A stretch of DNA of 64,000 bases from Arthrobacter endolithicus (GTDB lineage Bacteria; Actinomycetota; Actinomycetes; Actinomycetales; Micrococcaceae). Where the stretch lies: NCBI RefSeq assembly GCF_026627425.1, contig NZ_JAPNLH010000003.1, positions 124,001-188,000 on the forward strand, in the 5' to 3' direction. The notes beneath the pieces were generated by a model. That model was not told the origin of the DNA and searched no databases. It saw nothing but the letters and a program-made list of their open reading frames with translations. A program made the position numbers and the translations under genes. Below are positions 8,657-18,066 of the stretch, piece after piece (the first letter of the stretch is position 1; each line of letters opens with the position of its first letter).

Positions 8657-9499
8657 ATGTCCTTCCACATCCCTGCATCCATATCCCTTCCCCGGCCGGC
8701 CCTCGCGCTGACCATAGCCGGATCGGAAGCCACCGGCGGCGCCGGCGCGCAGGCAGATCTGAAGACCTTTCAACAGCTCGGCGTTTTCGGCATCGCCGCT
8801 CTGACCTGCATCGTGTCCTTTGACCCGAACGACAGCTGGAATCACAGGTTCATGCCGGTCGATGCGCAGGTGATCGCGGACCAGCTGGAAGCTACTTTCA
8901 CCGCCTACGATGCGGATGATCTGGCTACCGTGAAGATCGGCATGCTCGGAACCCCGGCCACCATCGATACCGTGGCGCAGGCGTTGCAGGGACGTTCCTG
9001 GAAAAATATGGTGCTGGATCCTGTGTTGATCTGCAAGGGCCAGGAGCCGGGCGCCGCTCTCGACACCGACACCGCGCTGAAGAACCAGATTCTTCCGCTG
9101 GCCAGCTTTGTCACGCCCAATCATTTCGAATCGCTGTCCCTGTCCGGCATGGACGCCATTAATGACGTCGACGACCTCACGGAAGCCGCGCACCGGATTC
9201 ATGCGATCAGCGGGGCCGTGGTGCTGGCCAAGGGCGGCGTCCGACTGTCCGGGCCCGACGCCGTCGACGTGTACTACGACGGCAGCACACTCGAGGTGCT
9301 TAGCTCACCGAAGGTTGGCGAAGTCGCCGTCAGCGGAGCCGGCTGCTCGCTCGCCGCCGCCGTTGCCGCCGAACTAGCCAAGGGAGCGACGCCGTTGGAT
9401 GCTGCGCGGACCGCGAAGGAATTTGTCACCGCGGGCATCAAGGCCCGGGTCTCCTCCAACGCACCCTTTGACGCGCTCTGGCAGGGCGGCGTTCGCTAA
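8657..9499 (+). CDS. PdxK/ThiD-like ribokinase-fold kinase (pyridoxine/HMP kinase family)
   Basis: This 280-residue kinase of the ThiD/PdxK branch has the opening ALTIAGSEATGGAGAQADLKTF, glycine-rich substrate contacts and a C-terminal VAVSGAGCSLAAA anion hole with catalytic-type Cys. The family phosphorylates pyridoxine, pyridoxal or hydroxymethylpyrimidine with ATP. It lies between tgt and a queuine-precursor-type transporter gene, so a role in deazaguanine salvage is possible but unproven; ordinary vitamin B6 salvage is the default. The ATG is preceded by a GGAG that is rather close. No other thiamine or B6 gene is nearby. Confidence 0.8.
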   Translation: MSFHIPASISLPRPALALTIAGSEATGGAGAQADLKTFQQLGVFGIAALTCIVSFDPNDSWNHRFMPVDAQVIADQLEATFTAYDADDLATVKIGMLGTPATIDTVAQALQGRSWKNMVLDPVLICKGQEPGAALDTDTALKNQILPLASFVTPNHFESLSLSGMDAINDVDDLTEAAHRIHAISGAVVLAKGGVRLSGPDAVDVYYDGSTLEVLSSPKVGEVAVSGAGCSLAAAVAAELAKGATPLDAARTAKEFVTAGIKARVSSNAPFDALWQGGVR

Positions 9500-10272
9500 A
9501 TGGCTGGCTCCCTCGGGGCCCAGGTTGGCAACGCGGCCGGCAACCCGTAGGTCGGTTCTCGTTTCTTGATCCATTTGATGACGACGGCGGTCAGCGGCAC
9601 GAACAGGTACTCCACAAGGGTCTTGTAGACGAATCCGATGACGACGTAGTTGGCGAACATACCAAAGCCGGTAATCCCGATGACGGGTGCGGCAATGGAG
9701 CAGAAAATCACGGTGTCCACGAATTCGCCCATTCCGCTGGAACCCATCAGGCGGACCCACAGCCGGCGCTCGCCCTGCCGGGCCTTGAGCCGCACCATGA
9801 CCAGTGAGTTGATGGTCTGACCGGCCAGGAATCCCAATAAGCTGGCCAGCACAATCTGCGGCACTGGTCCCAGTGCCGCCCCCAGAGCAGCCTGTTTGGC
9901 CTGGCCGAAGTCGTCCGTGAAGCCGGGCAGAATGATGATGATCCAGTAGCTCAAGGAGGCGAAGACGGAGAGTGCGAAGGTGGTCGTGATGGCCCGGCGT
10001 GCCACCTTGAAACCGTAGACCTCACTGATCACGTCCCCGAGGATGTAGGCGAAGGGGAAAAGGAAGAAACCGCCATCGGTGGTGATCGGCCCGATCTGCA
10101 CACCCTTGGAGCCGCCGATATTGGACAGGATCACGATGACCGCCATGAAGGCCAGCATGATACTGAAGTAAGGGCTGCCGACCGAGGCGAAGTGGGGCGC
10201 GGTTTTACCTGCCGCGAGTGGCGGATTCTCGCGGAAGGCGGTTTTTTGCAGGGTTTTTTTGTCCGAAGGCAT
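9496..10272 (-). CDS. YhhQ/VUT-family queuosine-precursor transporter
   Basis: The product is a 258-residue integral membrane protein with about six helices. It shows the family's ILSNIGGSKGVQ segment, the acidic DVISEVYGFKVARRA motif, and MGEFVDTVIF in the C-terminal half. E. coli YhhQ imports preQ0 and preQ1. Its position opposite tgt, overlapping the kinase gene by four bases at the 3' end, supports uptake of a deazaguanine base for Tgt. The ATG at 10272 is chosen because GAGA lies just upstream; an in-frame ATG at 10284 and a longer upstream frame have no ribosome site. Confidence 0.87.
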   Translation of the reverse strand: MPSDKKTLQKTAFRENPPLAAGKTAPHFASVGSPYFSIMLAFMAVIVILSNIGGSKGVQIGPITTDGGFFLFPFAYILGDVISEVYGFKVARRAITTTFALSVFASLSYWIIIILPGFTDDFGQAKQAALGAALGPVPQIVLASLLGFLAGQTINSLVMVRLKARQGERRLWVRLMGSSGMGEFVDTVIFCSIAAPVIGITGFGMFANYVVIGFVYKTLVEYLFVPLTAVVIKWIKKREPTYGLPAALPTWAPREPAI

Positions 10273-10368
10273 AACAGATCTCATATCTGGAAGTAGTGGT
10301 TTGCGAACGGGGCCGGGGAAATTCCGAAATTCACCGGCAGCTGTCCGAACCCGAGGCACGATGCCGGG

Positions 10369-11877
10369 CTAACGTACGGAGTGCGCCTGCAGGAAACTGT
10401 AAACCTCGGTTTCATCCACACCGGGAAACGCCCCAGGCGGCATTGCGGCGAGCAGGTGCGAGTGGGCGCGGGCGCTGGGCCAGGCAAACCCGGACCAGTC
10501 ATCGGCGAGATCCTGGGGAGGCCGCTTGCAGCAACCCTCGTCCGGGCAGGTTGATTTGGAGCGCTCCGTAGTGTCCCGCCCACGGAACCATTTCACATGG
10601 GCGTAGGGAACTCCTACACTCAGTGAGAATTCGCCGCCGGCACTGCGCTCCGTCCGCGCGGTGCACCAAAAAGTTCCGGTCGGGGTGTCGGTGTACTGGT
10701 TGTAGGCGCTGAACTTGTCCTCCACGTCAAAGACGGCCCGGGACGTCCAATGTTTGCAGGCCGGCTGTCCCTCGATGGCACCGGTGTGATCCTGCGGAAA
10801 GACGATGCCATCGTTCTCGTATGCTTTGTAAATGATGCCGCTCTGATGGGTCTTCTGAAAGTGTGTGGCGATGCCTAAGTGCTCAGTCGCCAGATTCGTG
10901 AAGCGGTGCGCCGCGGTTTCATAGGAGACGGCGAAGGCATCGCGGATATCCTCGACAGCAATCTCCTTCGCACTCTTAGCCTTTTGCAGAAAATCCACGG
11001 TGGCCTGTTCCGGCAGCAGCAGCGCCGCGGCAAAGTAATTCGTGGCCACCCGCTGGGCAAGGAATTCGCCATAGTTAGCCGGGGTTTCGTGCCCCAGCAC
11101 ATAGTGTCCCAAGGCCTGAAGAAGCACCGAACGGGGGTCGTGATCGGAGCGCTGCCCCTGCGTTAGGTAGATTCGTCGATTTTTCAGGTCCGTAACCGAA
11201 CGGGTGGAATGTGGCAGGTCGCCGACATGGTGAAGGGTAAACCCAAGGTGTCCGGCGATGTCCGCAATGACATGCTGGGAGAGCGGGCCTGTGGTGTGAC
11301 CGACGGATTTGAGCACCTTCAGGGCTTCGGCTTCTAACTCCGAGAAGTAGTTATTGCGCCGGCGCATCATCGCGCGCAGCTCACCGTTGGCCCGCCGTGC
11401 TTCCTCCGGTGTGGCCACCTGCTCATCAAGCCTGCGTTCCAGCTCATGCTGAAGCCCCACCAAGGATTCGAGCACATCCATCGGCAGCCGCGAACCGATG
11501 CGGATTTTCGGCAGCCCTAACGTTTCATACAGAGGGCCGCGTTGATAGCGTTCCAGCTCAATTTCCAGCGCCGCCCGCCGGCTGGGCGGTTCGGCTCCAA
11601 GGAGTTCGTCGATGCTCACTTTCAGCGCGCCGGCAAGCTTCTGCAGCATTCCGAGCTTAGGCTCACGCTTTCCGTTTTCGATCAGGCTTAATTGACTTGG
11701 CGCGGCGCCAATGGCAGCACCCAGATCCTCCAGTGTCAGGCCGGCGCCTTTGCGTAAATGTCGTACGCGCCGGCCCAGGCTGATGACATCCAGCCCCTGA
11801 GCAGCTGCCGCGCCTTTGCCCGTTCCATCGGCACCGCGCGGTTGTTGGGCCGGTAGGTTCCACGTAGCTGTCGTCAT
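10369..11877 (-). CDS. ramB: RamB-type XRE regulator of acetate/glyoxylate metabolism
   Basis: The 502-residue product has an N-terminal Cro/C1 helix-turn-helix (about residues 32-85, with LTLEDLGAAIGAAPSQLSLIENG), a long middle region, and an ImmA/IrrE-like segment around 245-310. There the metalloprotease HExxH is replaced by GHYVLGHE, so proteolysis is doubtful. A C-terminal Cys-rich short-chain-fatty-acyl regulator domain follows (CPDEGCCKRPP). This architecture is RamB, which in Corynebacterium and Mycobacterium controls isocitrate lyase and malate synthase. It is divergently transcribed from aceA with 113 bp between starts, so binding in that gap is expected. Confidence 0.93.
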   Translation of the reverse strand: MTTATWNLPAQQPRGADGTGKGAAAAQGLDVISLGRRVRHLRKGAGLTLEDLGAAIGAAPSQLSLIENGKREPKLGMLQKLAGALKVSIDELLGAEPPSRRAALEIELERYQRGPLYETLGLPKIRIGSRLPMDVLESLVGLQHELERRLDEQVATPEEARRANGELRAMMRRRNNYFSELEAEALKVLKSVGHTTGPLSQHVIADIAGHLGFTLHHVGDLPHSTRSVTDLKNRRIYLTQGQRSDHDPRSVLLQALGHYVLGHETPANYGEFLAQRVATNYFAAALLLPEQATVDFLQKAKSAKEIAVEDIRDAFAVSYETAAHRFTNLATEHLGIATHFQKTHQSGIIYKAYENDGIVFPQDHTGAIEGQPACKHWTSRAVFDVEDKFSAYNQYTDTPTGTFWCTARTERSAGGEFSLSVGVPYAHVKWFRGRDTTERSKSTCPDEGCCKRPPQDLADDWSGFAWPSARAHSHLLAAMPPGAFPGVDETEVYSFLQAHSVR

Positions 11878-11990
11878 TTCTTAACAGTACGCGAAGAACT
11901 GCGTTTCTTTCCAACAATTTCCTCTAGCGATGGACCCAAAAATGCTGAAACATTGATTTCACGAAGAAGAATCCCTCAAAGGAGCACATC
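11878..11990. promoter_or_regulatory. ramB/aceA divergent control region
   Basis: This 113-bp gap must hold both promoters. I see an ACGC-N8-GCGT inverted repeat next to the ramB start and TGAAA-N6-TTTCA at 11946-11961 on the aceA side. Neither matches the published RamB site (TTTGCAAA core) exactly. The aceA ribosome site AGGAG is at 11980-11984. Confidence 0.4.
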
Positions 11991-13331
11991 ATGAGCGCAG
12001 CTTTCGATCCAACAGATAATCCCGCAACAGCCGATCCTGCAGCGGCAGGTTCTTGGACCGCCGCCGCACTGGAACTTGAGTGGGCAGCCAATCCCCGTTG
12101 GGAATCAGTGACGCGCGATTACTGTGCTGCAGACGTCGTCCGTCTGAGCGGCCGGGTTCAAGAAGAACAGACGCTCGCGCACCGCGGTGCCCGGAGGCTG
12201 TGGGATCAATTGGCCGCAGGACGTGAAAACGGTGGCTATATCCACGCACTGGGCGCCCTCACCGGCAACCAGGCCGTTCAGCAGGTCAAAGCTGGGCTGA
12301 AGGCCATCTATCTTTCCGGCTGGCAGGTTGCAGCGGATGCCAACACCGCCGGCCAGACGTATCCTGACCAGTCGTTGTACCCGGTCAATTCGGTTCCCAC
12401 CGTGGTCCGCAGGATCAACAATGCGCTGCTACGGGCCGATCAGATCGAATTCGCCGAGGGTACGCGGTCCGTGGATGACTATCTTGTTCCGATCATTGCC
12501 GACGCCGAGGCGGGATTCGGCGGCCCACTGAACGCCTACGAGCTGATGAAGTCCATGATTCAGGCCGGTGCCTCGGGCGTGCATTGGGAGGATCAGCTGG
12601 CGTCGGAGAAAAAGTGCGGCCACCTTGGCGGCAAGGTCCTGATTCCGACTCAGCAGCATGTGCGCACGCTAAACGCCGCACGTCTGGCCGCGGATGTTTC
12701 CGGTACCCCGACGGTGATCATCGCCCGTACCGATGCCGAAGCTGCCACGCTGATCACTTCTGATGTGGATGAGCGGGACCAGGAGTTCATCACGGGTGAG
12801 CGGACCGCAGAAGGGTTCTACAAGGTCCGGAACGGAATCGAACCGTGCATAGCCCGCGCCAGGGCCTACGCGCCGTACGCTGATTTGATCTGGATGGAGA
12901 CCGGCACCCCGGATCTGCAGCTCGCCCGGAAATTTGCCGAATCGGTCAAGGCCGAGTTTCCCGACCAGATGCTCGCCTACAATTGTTCGCCGTCGTTCAA
13001 TTGGAAAAAGCACCTCGACGACGACACGATCGCCAAGTTCCAGCACGAGCTCGGCGCCATGGGCTTCACTTTCCAATTCATCACGCTGGCCGGTTTCCAT
13101 GCCCTCAATTACTCGATGTTCGATCTCGCCCACGGTTACGCCCGCAACGGGATGAGCGCCTACGTCCAATTGCAGGAGCGGGAATTTGCGTCCGAGGACC
13201 GTGGCTACACCGCTACCAAGCACCAGCGGGAAGTGGGAACCGGCTACTTCGATCAGGTGGCCACTGCCCTGAACCCTACCGGAAGCACACTGGCTCTGGC
13301 CGGATCCACCGAAGCACAGCAATTCCACTGA
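11991..13331 (+). CDS. aceA: Isocitrate lyase
   Basis: The product cleaves isocitrate to glyoxylate and succinate, the first step of the glyoxylate shunt. It is 446 residues, the normal length for the short bacterial form. The signature KKCGHLGG is present with catalytic Cys209, along with [18 protein letters not shown] and the C-terminal NCSPSFNW substrate loop. The ATG follows AGGAG. It is followed 81 bp later by malate synthase and preceded divergently by ramB, so the whole shunt and its regulator sit together. Confidence 0.97.
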   Translation: MSAAFDPTDNPATADPAAAGSWTAAALELEWAANPRWESVTRDYCAADVVRLSGRVQEEQTLAHRGARRLWDQLAAGRENGGYIHALGALTGNQAVQQVKAGLKAIYLSGWQVAADANTAGQTYPDQSLYPVNSVPTVVRRINNALLRADQIEFAEGTRSVDDYLVPIIADAEAGFGGPLNAYELMKSMIQAGASGVHWEDQLASEKKCGHLGGKVLIPTQQHVRTLNAARLAADVSGTPTVIIARTDAEAATLITSDVDERDQEFITGERTAEGFYKVRNGIEPCIARARAYAPYADLIWMETGTPDLQLARKFAESVKAEFPDQMLAYNCSPSFNWKKHLDDDTIAKFQHELGAMGFTFQFITLAGFHALNYSMFDLAHGYARNGMSAYVQLQEREFASEDRGYTATKHQREVGTGYFDQVATALNPTGSTLALAGSTEAQQFH

Positions 13332-13412
13332 CAAGATAGCTGGTGCCCTCGTTCCGACGTCGTCAATACGCAGGGATCTCCCCGCTCGACCCATACTCCA
13401 GGAGCAACGGAC

Positions 13413-15089
13413 ATGAATTCGACCAACAGCCCCAACAGCATCACCGGTTCAGTCACTACTCTGAACGGCGTCACCCTGACTGCCCAGCCCGTTGATCGCG
13501 AGGACGAGGTGCTCACGCCGGAGGCACTGGACTTCGTTGCTGCACTCCACCGCGCGACAGCGCAGCGCCGCCAGGAACTGCTGCAGGCGCGGCAAACTCG
13601 GCGCACGCAGATTTCCAACGGCATGGACCCCCGCTTCCTCCCGGAAACTTCCGGTATCCGGGAAGATCCACACTGGCAGGTGGCACCCCCGGCACCAGGT
13701 CTTCAGGACCGGCGGGTGGAAATTACCGGCCCGGTAGAGCGGAAAATGGCCATAAATGCGTTGAACTCCGGTGCCAAGGTCTGGCTGGCGGACATGGAGG
13801 ATTCGTCCACTCCCAGCTGGGGCAACGTGATCCGCGGCCAGCTCAACCTGATCGACGCTCTGGAACGGCGGATCGACTTCACCTCCCCCGAGGGTAAGGA
13901 GTACCGGCTGCGGCCGGCGGACCAGCTGCCCACCGTCGTCGTCCGGCCGCGCGGCTGGCACCTGCCGGAGAACCACATGTTGGTGCATGGGCAGCCTGTT
14001 GCCGGCGGCATCTTGGATTTCGGCCTGTTCTTTTTCCACAATGCGCGCCGCTTGATTTCCCAGGGCAAGGGCCCGTACTTCTATTTGCCGAAGATTGAAA
14101 GCCATTTGGAGGCCCGGCTGTGGAATGACATCTTCATCTTGGCGCAGGATTTGCTGGGAATTCCACAGGGGACCATCCGCGCCACCGTGCTGATCGAAAC
14201 CATCACGGCTTCATTTGAGATGGAGGAAATCCTTTACGAGCTTCGCGACCACGCTGCGGGCCTAAATGCGGGCCGTTGGGATTACATCTTTTCGGTGATC
14301 AAGAACTTCCGCACCCGTGGCCCGCGCTTCGTACTGCCGGACCGTGACCAGGTCACGATGACTGCGCCGTTCATGCGCGCTTACACGGAGCAGCTGGTGC
14401 GTACCTGCCATCGCCGCGGCGCCATGGCTATCGGCGGCATGTCCGCCTTTGTTCCGAACCGACGTGATCCGCATGCTAATGCCATCGCCATGGAGGAGGT
14501 ACGGGGGGACAAGACGCGCGAAGCCGATGATGGATTCGACGGTTCCTGGGTGGCACATCCGGATCTGGTGCCGGTCGCGATGGAGGTGTTCAACGAGGTC
14601 TTGGGCGCAAACGCGAACCAAATAACGCGCACTCGAGAGGACGTCGTCCCGGATGACGGGGCGCTACTGAATATCGCCGACACAGCGGGAACTATTACCG
14701 AAACGGGTATCCGAAGCAACCTCTGGGTCGGCATTCAGTACATCGAATCCTGGCTTCGCGGACATGGCGCAGTCACCCTGAATAATCTGATGGAGGACGC
14801 TGCCACGGCCGAAATTTCGCGCTCGCAAATCTGGCACTGGATTCATGTCCAAGCCATCACACACGACGGAGAATTAGTGTCCGCGCACTGGGTTGCCGAG
14901 CTGCTGGAGGAAGAATTCGCCAAGCTGCCGCGCTTCGACGGCGACCGTTTCGACGACGCCCGGGAAATTTTCGAGGAAGTTGCCCTCGGCGATGAATTCC
15001 CTGAATTCCTCACCCTGCCCGCCTATGACCGGTTCCTCTATGAAGGGGTGGATGAGCCGGCGCGGAAGAAGGACCCGGTAGCAGCCTGA
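13413..15089 (+). CDS. aceB: Malate synthase A
   Basis: The product condenses glyoxylate with acetyl-CoA to malate. At 558 residues it is the A isoform (about 530-560), not the ~725-residue GlcB form usual in mycobacteria. Visible family motifs include [48 protein letters not shown] (acid patch) and GGMSAFVP, with the catalytic Asp region near [13 protein letters not shown] precedes the ATG. It ends just before a tandem repeat and a strong hairpin. Confidence 0.96.
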   Translation: MNSTNSPNSITGSVTTLNGVTLTAQPVDREDEVLTPEALDFVAALHRATAQRRQELLQARQTRRTQISNGMDPRFLPETSGIREDPHWQVAPPAPGLQDRRVEITGPVERKMAINALNSGAKVWLADMEDSSTPSWGNVIRGQLNLIDALERRIDFTSPEGKEYRLRPADQLPTVVVRPRGWHLPENHMLVHGQPVAGGILDFGLFFFHNARRLISQGKGPYFYLPKIESHLEARLWNDIFILAQDLLGIPQGTIRATVLIETITASFEMEEILYELRDHAAGLNAGRWDYIFSVIKNFRTRGPRFVLPDRDQVTMTAPFMRAYTEQLVRTCHRRGAMAIGGMSAFVPNRRDPHANAIAMEEVRGDKTREADDGFDGSWVAHPDLVPVAMEVFNEVLGANANQITRTREDVVPDDGALLNIADTAGTITETGIRSNLWVGIQYIESWLRGHGAVTLNNLMEDAATAEISRSQIWHWIHVQAITHDGELVSAHWVAELLEEEFAKLPRFDGDRFDDAREIFEEVALGDEFPEFLTLPAYDRFLYEGVDEPARKKDPVAA

Positions 15090-15097
15090 CTCCCGGC

Positions 15098-15137
15098 GGG
15101 GCGCCGGGTCCGCAGCCGGGGCGCCGGGTCCGCAGCC
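15098..15137. repeat. Tandem 20-bp direct repeat, two perfect copies
   Basis: The unit GGGGCGCCGGGTCCGCAGCC occurs twice without a gap (15098-15117 and 15118-15137), between the aceB stop and the terminator hairpin. GC-rich and slippage-prone; no coding role. Confidence 0.9.
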
Positions 15138-15172
15138 GTGACCCGTCGGCGGGAATGCCGCCGACGGGTCAC
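15138..15172 (+). terminator. Strong hairpin terminator after aceB
   Basis: GTGACCCGTCGGCGG and its exact complement form a 15-bp perfect stem around the five-base loop GAATG. There is no clear T-run. It probably ends the aceAB transcript; it also shields the DsbA-like gene that begins 16 bp further on. Confidence 0.75.
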
Positions 15173-15187
15173 GGCGTTGGCCACAGT

Positions 15188-15913
15188 ATGAAGATTGAAA
15201 TCTGGTCCGACATCGCCTGTCCCTGGTGCTACATCGGTAAACGCCGCTTTGAAACCGCGCTGGCGGCTTTCAGCCATAAGGACGAGGTCGAGGTGCACTG
15301 GCGCAGTTACCAGCTGGATCCGTCCCTCCCGGAGCACTACGACGGCACCGAACTGGCGTACCTGAGCGAGCGCAAGGGGATGGATCCGGAGAGCGTGCGG
15401 CAGATGTTCGGCCATGTTAAGGAGCAGGCGGCGGCCGAGGGACTGCACTATGACTTCGACAAGGCCGTGGTCGCCAACAGCTTCCAAGCGCACCAGCTGC
15501 TGCATCTGGCCGCCGCACATGGCAAGGGCGACGACGTTAAAGAGGCGCTGCTGTCGGCGCACTTTGAGCGCGGCGAGGACATCGGCAGCCGGGAATTCCT
15601 GGTCAAGACGGGCAGCCAGGCAGGGATTCCTGCGACCGAGGTCGCCGAGGCGCTGGCGAGCGGCAAGTATGCCGACGACGTGCGCACCGACATTGTTCAG
15701 GCCCGCAGCCTCGGCGTTACCGGAGTCCCGTTCTTTGTGATCGACCGCAAATTCGGCATCTCCGGCGCCCAGCCGGCGGAGCTCTTCGGTCGTGCACTTG
15801 AGGAGGCGTGGACCCAGGCGCACCCGTTGGTGATGGTCAACCAACCAAGTACGGCGGGCTCCGTGACGGTGGAAAACGGCGAGGTGTGCGGCCCGGACGG
15901 CTGCGCCGTCTGA
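15188..15913 (+). CDS. FrnE-like DsbA-family oxidoreductase
   Basis: The 241-residue thioredoxin-fold protein has the CPWC active site at Cys11-Cys14 immediately after the first strand (MKIEIWSDIA), the FrnE branch of cytoplasmic DsbA-like enzymes. The cis-proline side reads GVTGVPFFV near residue 179. The C-terminus CGPDGCAV is a second cysteine pair often seen in this branch. There is no signal peptide, so it acts in the cytosol, probably on disulfides or small thiol substrates. The ATG is chosen because homologues start with this strand; upstream sequence is the aceB terminator. Confidence 0.88.
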   Translation: MKIEIWSDIACPWCYIGKRRFETALAAFSHKDEVEVHWRSYQLDPSLPEHYDGTELAYLSERKGMDPESVRQMFGHVKEQAAAEGLHYDFDKAVVANSFQAHQLLHLAAAHGKGDDVKEALLSAHFERGEDIGSREFLVKTGSQAGIPATEVAEALASGKYADDVRTDIVQARSLGVTGVPFFVIDRKFGISGAQPAELFGRALEEAWTQAHPLVMVNQPSTAGSVTVENGEVCGPDGCAV

Positions 15914-16031
15914 CTCCTGGCAGAGCTGACCAGAAGTCGAGCCCAGCACAAGTCAGGGGTGGCATTGACATCCCCTAGTGCTGGGACGCCGGGATGCCGG
16001 GGCGCACCGGGAGCTGCCGCAAATGCGCACT

Positions 16032-16068
16032 CACGTGCACTCAGCACGTGCACTCAGCACGTGCACTG
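16032..16068. repeat. 13-bp tandem repeat, about 2.9 copies
   Basis: The unit CACGTGCACTCAG occurs at 16032-16044 and 16045-16057, with a third truncated copy to 16068. Each unit contains the palindromes CACGTG and GTGCAC. It sits in the 260-bp gap upstream of the sugar-derivative operon, where the operon promoter would be expected, so it could be a set of regulator sites. Confidence 0.85.
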
Positions 16069-16173
16069 CATTGCCCCTTTTGCTTGACGCTCGGTAAGAC
16101 GGGCCTTACGTTGTTGAATGGCCGCCGTTGGTTAATGACGCCAAACCGCCCGTCGCCACCGTCAGGAGAACCC

Positions 16174-16908
16174 GTGATCTACTCTCTTCAGCTCTACACC
16201 GTCCGAGGCCCCTTGGAGGCGGATCTTCCGAGAACCATCAAGCGGGTGGCCCAGATCGGCTACACCGCTGTGGAGCCCTACAATTTCGTGGCCACCGCCG
16301 ATGATTTGGCGGTCGCCCTGACAGCCAACAATCTCACCGCGCCTTCCGGCCATGCTCCGTTGTTGCGCGCGGACCAGGATCAGATCTTTGCCGCCGCGCA
16401 GAAACTGGGCATCACGACGGTCATCGATCCCCACGTGGACAGCGGCCGCTGGAACACCGAAAAGGACATTGTGGCCACCGCCCAGGCGCTGAACGCCGCG
16501 GCCGCGAAGGGCGCCAGCTACGGCATCCGGGTGGGGTACCACAATCACGAGTTCGAACTGGAATCGCGCATCAACGGCCGCTCCGGGCTGGAGGTCCTAG
16601 CCGACCATCTTGAACCCTCGGTTGTGCTGGAAGTGGATACCTACTGGGCCGCCGTCGGTGGCGAGGATCCGGTGAAGCTGCTCGGCCGCCTCGGGGACAG
16701 GGTCAAGCTGATCCATATCAAGGACGGCCCGCTCACCAAGGAAGACAAGGACCAAGTGGCCGTTGGACACGGCAGCGTACCCATCTGGGATGTCATCGCG
16801 GCCGTCCCCGGACTGGAGGTCGGCGTCGTCGAGCTTGATGATTTCAACGGCGACATTTTCGACGCCGTGACCGAAAGCTTTAACTATCTCAAGGCGGGGC
16901 GGACCTAA
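16174..16908 (+). CDS. Sugar phosphate isomerase/epimerase (xylose-isomerase-like TIM barrel)
   Basis: The product has 244 residues. It carries the AP-endonuclease-2/xylose-isomerase-like fold: LQLYTVRGPLE start, GYTAVEPYNF, VGYHNHEFEL, a metal-binding VLEVDTYWAA, KLIHIKDG and a C-terminal VVELDDF. These give the His/Glu/Asp metal site usual for the family. The GTG at 16174 follows AGGAGA; an in-frame ATG at 16135 lacks one. It starts an operon with two Gfo/Idh/MocA dehydrogenases and a second epimerase. The substrate is unknown, probably a keto-sugar or cyclitol. Confidence 0.82.
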   Translation: MIYSLQLYTVRGPLEADLPRTIKRVAQIGYTAVEPYNFVATADDLAVALTANNLTAPSGHAPLLRADQDQIFAAAQKLGITTVIDPHVDSGRWNTEKDIVATAQALNAAAAKGASYGIRVGYHNHEFELESRINGRSGLEVLADHLEPSVVLEVDTYWAAVGGEDPVKLLGRLGDRVKLIHIKDGPLTKEDKDQVAVGHGSVPIWDVIAAVPGLEVGVVELDDFNGDIFDAVTESFNYLKAGRT

Positions 16909-18066
16909 ATGAGCCAGCAACCGAACCAGGCCAGCGGCCGGCAAGCGGCTGGACGGACCGGGCCCGTGGGCATCGCAGTGATCGGTGCAGGAGTCATTAG
17001 CAGGGAATATCTGACCAATCTGACCAGTTTTCCGGACGTCAAGGTCCACATAGTTGCCGATCTGTTCGAGCAGATCGCAGCGGAACGCGCCGCGGAATTC
17101 GGCATCGGCGCCTCCGGTAGTGTCCAGGCGGCGCTCGATCACCCGGACGTCGAGATCGTCGTCAACCTCACCATCCCCGCCGCCCATGTAGAGGTCGCGA
17201 CGGCGGCGCTCAATGCCGGCAAGCACGTCTGGAGCGAGAAACCGTTCTCACTGGACAGGGAGAGCGGACTCGGGCTGCTCAAGTCCGCCGATGCCGCAGG
17301 ACTGCGCCTCGGCTGCGCACCGGATACGTTTCTGGGTGCCGGGATGCAAACCGCGCTGCGCATCATTGCCCGCGGCGACATTGGCGTGCCACTGACTGCG
17401 CTGACGCTCATGCAGTCCCCCGGGCCGGAGTCCTGGCACCCCAACCCGGCGTTCCTCTTCCAGGAAGGTGCGGGGCCGCTGTTCGACATTGGCCCGTACT
17501 ACCTCACAGCGCTGGTGCAGACCTTTGGTGCCATCACCAAGGTCGCCGCCTTTGGGTCCACATCCCGCAAAACCCGGATCATCGGCTCGGGTCCTAAGGC
17601 AGGCGAGGAATTCGCCGTCACGGTCCCCAGCCACGTCAGCGCCATTGCCCAGTTTGCCGGCGGTGAATCTTCGCAGAGCATCTTCAGCTTTGACTCCCCG
17701 CTCAAACGCGCCGGTTTCGTCGAGATCACCGGGACCCAGGCGACTATCGCCATCCCGGATCCCAACACATTCGACGGCGACATCGTCCTGACCCGCCGAG
17801 GCCAGGACGAGCCGGAGACTTTCCCCGCTGTGGGCGCCACCAGCACCCGTGGCTCCGGTGTCCTCGAAATGGCACGCGCCCTCCGGGCAGGACGTCCGCA
17901 CCGGGCGCAGGGAGCCGCTGCATATCACGTTCTCGATGCCATGGTCTCCATCGCCGAGTCCGTCGACACCGGTCAATTCGTTACCCTGCAGAGCAGCGCG
18001 GCTGCCGCCGAGCCGCTGCCGGAGGACTGGGACCCCACCGCCGCTACGCTGCAAGGTGCGCTGTGA
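16909..18066 (+). CDS. Gfo/Idh/MocA-family NAD(P)-dependent oxidoreductase (1)
   Basis: The 385-residue enzyme has an N-terminal Rossmann fold (GIAVIGAGVISREYL) and the family's lysine motif EKPFSLD, in which Lys is catalytic, at about residue 109. The start directly abuts the stop of the epimerase gene and its own end overlaps the next dehydrogenase by four bases. Enzymes of this type oxidise a secondary alcohol of a sugar, inositol or glycoside, often at C3. Substrate not determinable. Confidence 0.85.
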   Translation: MSQQPNQASGRQAAGRTGPVGIAVIGAGVISREYLTNLTSFPDVKVHIVADLFEQIAAERAAEFGIGASGSVQAALDHPDVEIVVNLTIPAAHVEVATAALNAGKHVWSEKPFSLDRESGLGLLKSADAAGLRLGCAPDTFLGAGMQTALRIIARGDIGVPLTALTLMQSPGPESWHPNPAFLFQEGAGPLFDIGPYYLTALVQTFGAITKVAAFGSTSRKTRIIGSGPKAGEEFAVTVPSHVSAIAQFAGGESSQSIFSFDSPLKRAGFVEITGTQATIAIPDPNTFDGDIVLTRRGQDEPETFPAVGATSTRGSGVLEMARALRAGRPHRAQGAAAYHVLDAMVSIAESVDTGQFVTLQSSAAAAEPLPEDWDPTAATLQGAL

